This document shows, in pieces, positions 61,071 through 64,000 of a stretch of DNA of 64,000 bases. A model generated the notes under the pieces. It was not told the DNA's origin and searched no databases. It saw nothing but the letters and a program-made list of their open reading frames with translations. The stretch is from Maritimibacter sp. HL-12 (GTDB lineage: Bacteria > Pseudomonadota > Alphaproteobacteria > Rhodobacterales > Rhodobacteraceae), in contig NZ_FXBQ01000001.1 of NCBI RefSeq assembly GCF_900177545.1, positions 868,001-932,000 on the forward strand. Reading direction: 5' to 3'. Every line of letters begins with the position of its first letter. Positions within the stretch are counted from its first letter, which is position 1. The position numbers and the translations under genes were made by a program.

Positions 61071-61141
61071 CGGAAATTCGTCCTGACGGTCACCACCGGC
61101 GGGCGTGAAAAACACCAACCACAGAATGGAAGGAATGCCCG

Positions 61142-61375
61142 ATGACTACATGGCTCCCCACCCTGAGAACCGCAACGCCGCAAGAGGGGTATGAACTGGC
61201 GGTCAAGTTGTCCCGTGTCGCCATCAAGATGACCCAGCCCGACGCGGAGGTGCGAGAGAAGCTGCGCCCGGTCTACGCCGAGGATGCGGATGCATTGATC
61301 GCCTCCAGCCAGATCGTTGCAACCCATTTCGCCACCGTGGCGGCGGCCAACGACTATTGGAAAGCGACGACGTAA
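61142..61375 (+). CDS. Hexameric tyrosine-coordinated heme protein (HTHP)
   Basis: A 77-residue protein matching HTHP, first described from Silicibacter pomeroyi. It reads WLPTLRTATPQEGYELAVKL, then QPDAEVREKLRPVYAEDADA and VATHFATVAAANDYW. The Tyr in RPVYAED is at the position of the heme-ligating tyrosine. HTHP forms a hexameric ring with six hemes and shows peroxidase and catalase activity. Placed next to nsrR, it may be part of the nitrosative/oxidative stress response. A GGAAGGA ribosome-binding site precedes the start. Confidence 0.93.
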   Translation: MTTWLPTLRTATPQEGYELAVKLSRVAIKMTQPDAEVREKLRPVYAEDADALIASSQIVATHFATVAAANDYWKATT

Positions 61376-61560
61376 CGATCGTCGCGCGCAAGTCCCGGGG
61401 TGTCGTCATCAACGCCGCGCGGCCGGCGGCCGCGTTTGGCCTTTCGCAGGACGAAGTTCAGGCACGGCTGCGCGCGGGTCGAGTCACCTCCTGCTGCGAG
61501 GCCGACGTGGGAGACGACGTCTTGCGTTGACGTCTGACTTTCCCTCACGCTTTCCGTGTT
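61376..61560 (+). pseudogene. DUF6522-like gene remnant
   Basis: Directly after the HTHP stop one frame reads GVVINAARPAAAFGLSQDEV, then QARLRAGRVTSCCEADVGDD, and stops. The next frame continues RLTFPHAFRVRNP. This matches the layout of DUF6522-type proteins as I recall them (FGL, GRVTS, E-GVGED, RLTF), but there is no start codon and the frame is broken. It is probably a decayed companion gene. Confidence 0.45.
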
Positions 61561-61776
61561 CGAAATCCCAGGTGGGCGGGGGAACCATCGGTAGCCTTCC
61601 CGCCAGAGGAATCCGCGGCCGCGCCGCTTCCTTCGAGAGGGAGAGGCGTCGCACGCTGAGAGCGGCGGAGCATTGCGATCAGACTGGAGTTCCGTGAGGA
61701 ACGGTGAGCGATGGCCGCTCGCTCCATGCACCTTCTCCTTGCCTTGAGAACGTGACAACCTACCGAACATGAAGAA

Positions 61777-63128
61777 ATGACCCAAGACCTCGCTGCACGG
61801 CTCGATGCCCACCAGTCAGCCCTTGCCGAGCAGCTCCTCGCGCGCGCGACGGGAGTTTGTCTGATACACGCGCTTCCGGGCGCAGGAAAATCCACGCTGT
61901 TAAAACGCATCTCGGCGATGACCGGTGCGCCGGTGCACCGCACCGCGCCCGTCGAGCCATCACCTGCGCGGGGCCCGATCCTCATCGATCTGCAGGATGG
62001 ATCAGATATCAGGCTACCGGATGAGCCGGACCGGCTCTGGATCGTTGTCACCATCCCGGAACATGTTCAAGATTATTCGCGCCTCGCGATCTACGGCAAG
62101 CTTCATCAACTCGGAAACACCGATCTCTTTGCCGCGGGTACGGCTGCAGTTGGAAGTGGTTGGCCAGCTATTGCGGTGCACCATGATCGCGCGTTCGGTG
62201 ACCGCAATACGGCACGCACCTTTCTGTCGGACGTGGTTCTCAAGCAACTTCACCCCGATCTGATCGACCTTCTTCAAGCCATTGCGCTCAGTCGCAACGG
62301 TCTCGCGGAGGAGCAGTTGGATGTTGGGCATCGCGCAGATCTTCGCTGGCTGGCGCCATTGCTTACGGTGGATCCGTCAAAGGTCTGGAGACTGAAGTCC
62401 GGCTGCATAGCCGTCAGCATACTCGAAGAAATCCTCAAAATGGAGCCCGTGTCGCCGGGTGCGGCGGAGGTGCTGTTTCGCAACGCCCAGCCAGATTTCG
62501 CGATCCGCTCGTTGGTGCGAGCAGGCCAGCGCAAGTCGGCCCTGGACCTTTTGAGTCGCTGCGGAGGGGTGATGTTCGGCCACCTCCATGGAGCCCAGGC
62601 CACATGACGTGCTCGCCGCCTTCGGCCGGGATGAGGTCGACCCCAGCGTTCTTTCGCTTCGCACCATGACGTCGATGACGATGGGTCAGGTCGGCCATGC
62701 TCGCCGCGTGCTCGACCTTGCCATGAGCAATCCCGAAGCTGCGAGCGATGTGCAACTCAGGCTCGCCCGTCTTCTCATGGCGATCTACGACGACCGCCAG
62801 ATGGATACCGAGATGTCAAAGGAATGCGGCGCATTGCTTGCCGAGGTACCGCCTGAGGCCCACCTCGTCCGCGGAGCGGTTTACAATATTGCGCTCGACG
62901 ACAAGATCCGCCGAGGGCTTTCCGACGAAGTCGAGGCAACGGCGGCTCGTGCTTTGATGCACTACCGCAAGGGCAACGCCCCCTATCCGGCGTTCTACAT
63001 ACACGTCCACCGTGCATTGATGCAGCTCGTTGCAGGCACCGCAACCAAGGCTGTCCATCGTCAGGGATTTTGGGACATATGGCGGCCTGAGCCAAGAGAG
63101 GATCTGGCTCATCTGTTTGGTTTGATAA
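61777..63128 (+). pseudogene. Frameshifted and truncated MalT/LuxR-type ATPase regulator
   Basis: A 276-codon frame begins with a P-loop domain (CLIHALPGAGKSTLLKRISA) and runs to LLSRCGGVMFGHLHGAQA. It stops after a one-base shift, and the adjacent frame takes over at once as HDVLAAFGRDEVDPSVLSLR. That frame continues through LRLARLLMAIYDDRQMD, AVYNIALDDKIRRG and HYRKGNAPYPAFYIHVHRAL, tetratricopeptide-like helices of a large LuxR/MalT-type regulator. Similarity fades near 63.05 kb, and the helical remainder and LuxR DNA-binding domain are missing, replaced by Cas1/Cas2-like sequence. Non-functional as read. Confidence 0.65.
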
Positions 63129-63341
63129 TGCAGCGGCTTCGCGGTGAAGCAAGCGTCGCGTTTCGATGGTCTGGCGCGGCTCATCGTGCTTTATTTGCCG
63201 CTCGGCGACGGGCTTACGCCGGTTTCCGTCGCCCTCACCCGACTGGCAACGTCACTCGGCCGGAGCTTCGAAACCGGAAAACTCGCGCTCGCCCTGCCCG
63301 AACCGCCCGATTCACTGGTCCTTGCGGGCCTCGGGTCGTGA
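63129..63341 (+). pseudogene. Possible Cas1 C-terminal fragment
   Basis: An open frame without its own credible start ends with LTPVSVALTRLATSLGRSFE, TGKLALALPEPP and a TGA, 35 bp before the cas2 start. Its position and its pattern of paired helices followed by a short LALxLP tail fit the C-terminus of a type II Cas1, but I recognise it only loosely. The upstream part of the gene is absent, replaced by the regulator relic. Confidence 0.4.
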
Positions 63342-63376
63342 CACAGCCTGCAACCTTCCTGTCAGGATACCGGAAC

Positions 63377-63687
63377 ATGTGGATACTGTTGATGTTCGAC
63401 CTTCCCACCGAAACGAAACCGCAACGCAAAGCGGCGACAGGTTTTCCGTCCGCCACTTTTCACTCGATAAAGGCTTCGAACGCAGCCAGTTCTCGGTCTT
63501 CGCACGGTTTGTGAATGGCAAGGAAGCCTTCCAGACGCGGGTAAACCGGATCGAACGTTGTCTGCCCGCCCACGGCGACATTCAGATCCTCAACTTCACC
63601 GACAGGCAAAACCGCAATATCGTGCACTTCTCGGATCAAGGGCGTAGAGCCGCCCGCAAAAACCCGGAGCAACTGGTTCTTTTCTGA
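63377..63687 (+). pseudogene. cas2: cas2 with a single-base frameshift
   Basis: The start reads MWILLMFDLPTETKPQRKAA, the Cas2 N-terminus with its catalytic-region Asp. After one missing base the next frame continues RFSVRHFSLDKGFERSQFSV, then RVNRIERCLPAHGDIQILNF and the typical type II ending EQLVLF. Together this gives about 103 residues, normal for Cas2, so the gene is complete but for the shift near 63443. Cas2 is a spacer-acquisition endonuclease-fold protein. No cas9 or intact cas1 is in the window. A sequencing error could mimic the shift. Confidence 0.75.
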
Positions 63688-63761
63688 TGGTTGATTCTCG
63701 GAAACCTGAAGGTCAAAGTCCCGCGAAGCACTTGAATTTCAAATGCTTGCGGGGCGGACCA

Positions 63762-63797
63762 AGTCTAGCTGTTCAGAATTCGAGGTCCAGCTGCATG
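63762..63797. CRISPR. Candidate lone CRISPR repeat downstream of cas2
   Basis: A 36-bp stretch starts AGTCTAGCTGTTCAGAATTC, and its last third holds CAGCTG. The AGCTG/CAGCT inverted arms, the length of 36 and the location 75 bp after cas2 fit a type II repeat. There is only one copy, so no array exists here, and the call rests on shape and position only. Confidence 0.3.
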
Positions 63798-63832
63798 GTG
63801 TCTCTGCGGAGGATGACCAATTCTGAGCGAAG

Positions 63833-63878
63833 TGGTGCCCGGGGGCGGAATCGAACCACCGACACGAGGATTTTCAAT
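63833..63878 (-). repeat. tRNA-Phe 3' fragment, probable attachment-site scar
   Basis: The minus strand reads from the anticodon loop TTGAAAA through the 3' anticodon strand TCCTC, a T-arm with GGTTCGATTCC, the acceptor strand CCCGGGC and a final ACCA. This is the 3' part of tRNA-Phe (anticodon GAA). The sequence 5' of the loop is not tRNA, so it cannot be a working gene. A tRNA 3' end broken at the anticodon loop is the usual duplicate left by integrase-mediated insertion. Confidence 0.85.
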
Positions 63879-64000
63879 TGGTCTGTTGATCCGCGCGCAC
63901 TGTCTCAGGATCGCTCAACCCGTAACGTAGCCGGTTGAAAACCTTGATCTTTGCGCTTGGCAGATCGTCTCTACCCGTCTCGCGCCGGAGCATTCAAGCA
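63879..64000. other. Probable terminus of an integrated element beyond the window
   Basis: This is the sequence adjoining the broken side of the tRNA fragment. By the geometry of tRNA integration, the element and the intact tRNA-Phe would lie to the right of the window. No gene is visible in these 122 bases. Confidence 0.35.

Noticed and set aside
63833-63878. A functional tRNA-Phe gene
   Set aside because: The acceptor 5' strand, D-arm and 5' anticodon strand are missing; only the 3' part is present.
63687-63938. A small plus-strand frame containing GARGRNRTTDTRIF
   Set aside because: This is the well-known artefact of translating the reverse strand of a tRNA-Phe 3' end, not a gene.
63688-63960. 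A CRISPR array downstream of cas2
   Set aside because: No unit recurs at regular spacing; at most one repeat-like stretch is present.

Overview
The window looks like a chromosomal accessory region of an alphaproteobacterium, most likely a Rhodobacteraceae (Roseobacter-group) member. The evidence is the high GC content, tightly overlapping operons, a hexameric tyrosine-coordinated heme protein (described from Silicibacter/Ruegeria), TRAP and oligopeptide-type ABC importers, and the regulator and pathway repertoire. No rRNA, intact tRNA or insertion sequence was recognised. All identifications come from reading the sequence; no database search was run.  Layout. (1) 1-1.5 kb: a DUF4242 gene divergent from a GlxA-type regulator. 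(2) 1.9-15.3 kb: a self-contained sigma-54 island on the minus strand. It holds an rpoN paralogue, a five-gene oligopeptide-type importer, a C45 acyltransferase, a sigma-54 activator without a sensor domain, and an AtuA-like/DUF4387/glutaryl-CoA-dehydrogenase-like/CoA-transferase operon. Two nearly identical -24/-12 promoters, each with an upstream palindrome, tie the operons together. (3) 15.4-21.6 kb: a wrbA remnant and a TetR-controlled RND efflux operon. (4) 21.7-26.5 kb: an ArsR-rhodanese regulator divergent from a sulfur-handling operon (desaturase-like enzyme, MFS, DUF1499, DsrE, two rhodaneses). (5) 26.5-33 kb: a Crp/Fnr regulator with a broken ynfA, an acetolactate-decarboxylase-like fusion protein, and a methionine catabolic cluster matching Pseudomonas mdeR-mdeA-mdeB. 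(6) 33-35.7 kb: a decayed stretch with broken genes. (7) 35.7-37.7 kb: the glutathione-dependent formaldehyde oxidation pair. (8) 37.8-48 kb: an ABC importer operon continuing into CapA-like, MmgE/PrpD and P450 genes and a truncated alcohol dehydrogenase, with a divergent GntR regulator. (9) 48-58.3 kb: a CoA-transferase gene, a MarR regulator and a divergent operon of two 2-hydroxyacyl-CoA-dehydratase-like subunits, three CaiB/BaiF CoA transferases and a TRAP transporter. (10) 58.8-61.4 kb: an NsrR-centred nitrosative-stress group. (11) 61.4-64 kb: broken genes, including a frameshifted cas2, then the 3' part of a tRNA-Phe gene that looks like an integration scar.  The main theme is uptake and CoA-dependent catabolism of organic acids, amino acids or peptides, with each transporter linked to CoA transferases and a local regulator. 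The strongest candidates for undescribed biology are the sigma-54 island and the dehydratase-like operon, whose subunits lack the cysteines expected for a radical Fe-S dehydratase and whose first two CoA transferases lack the usual catalytic aspartate.
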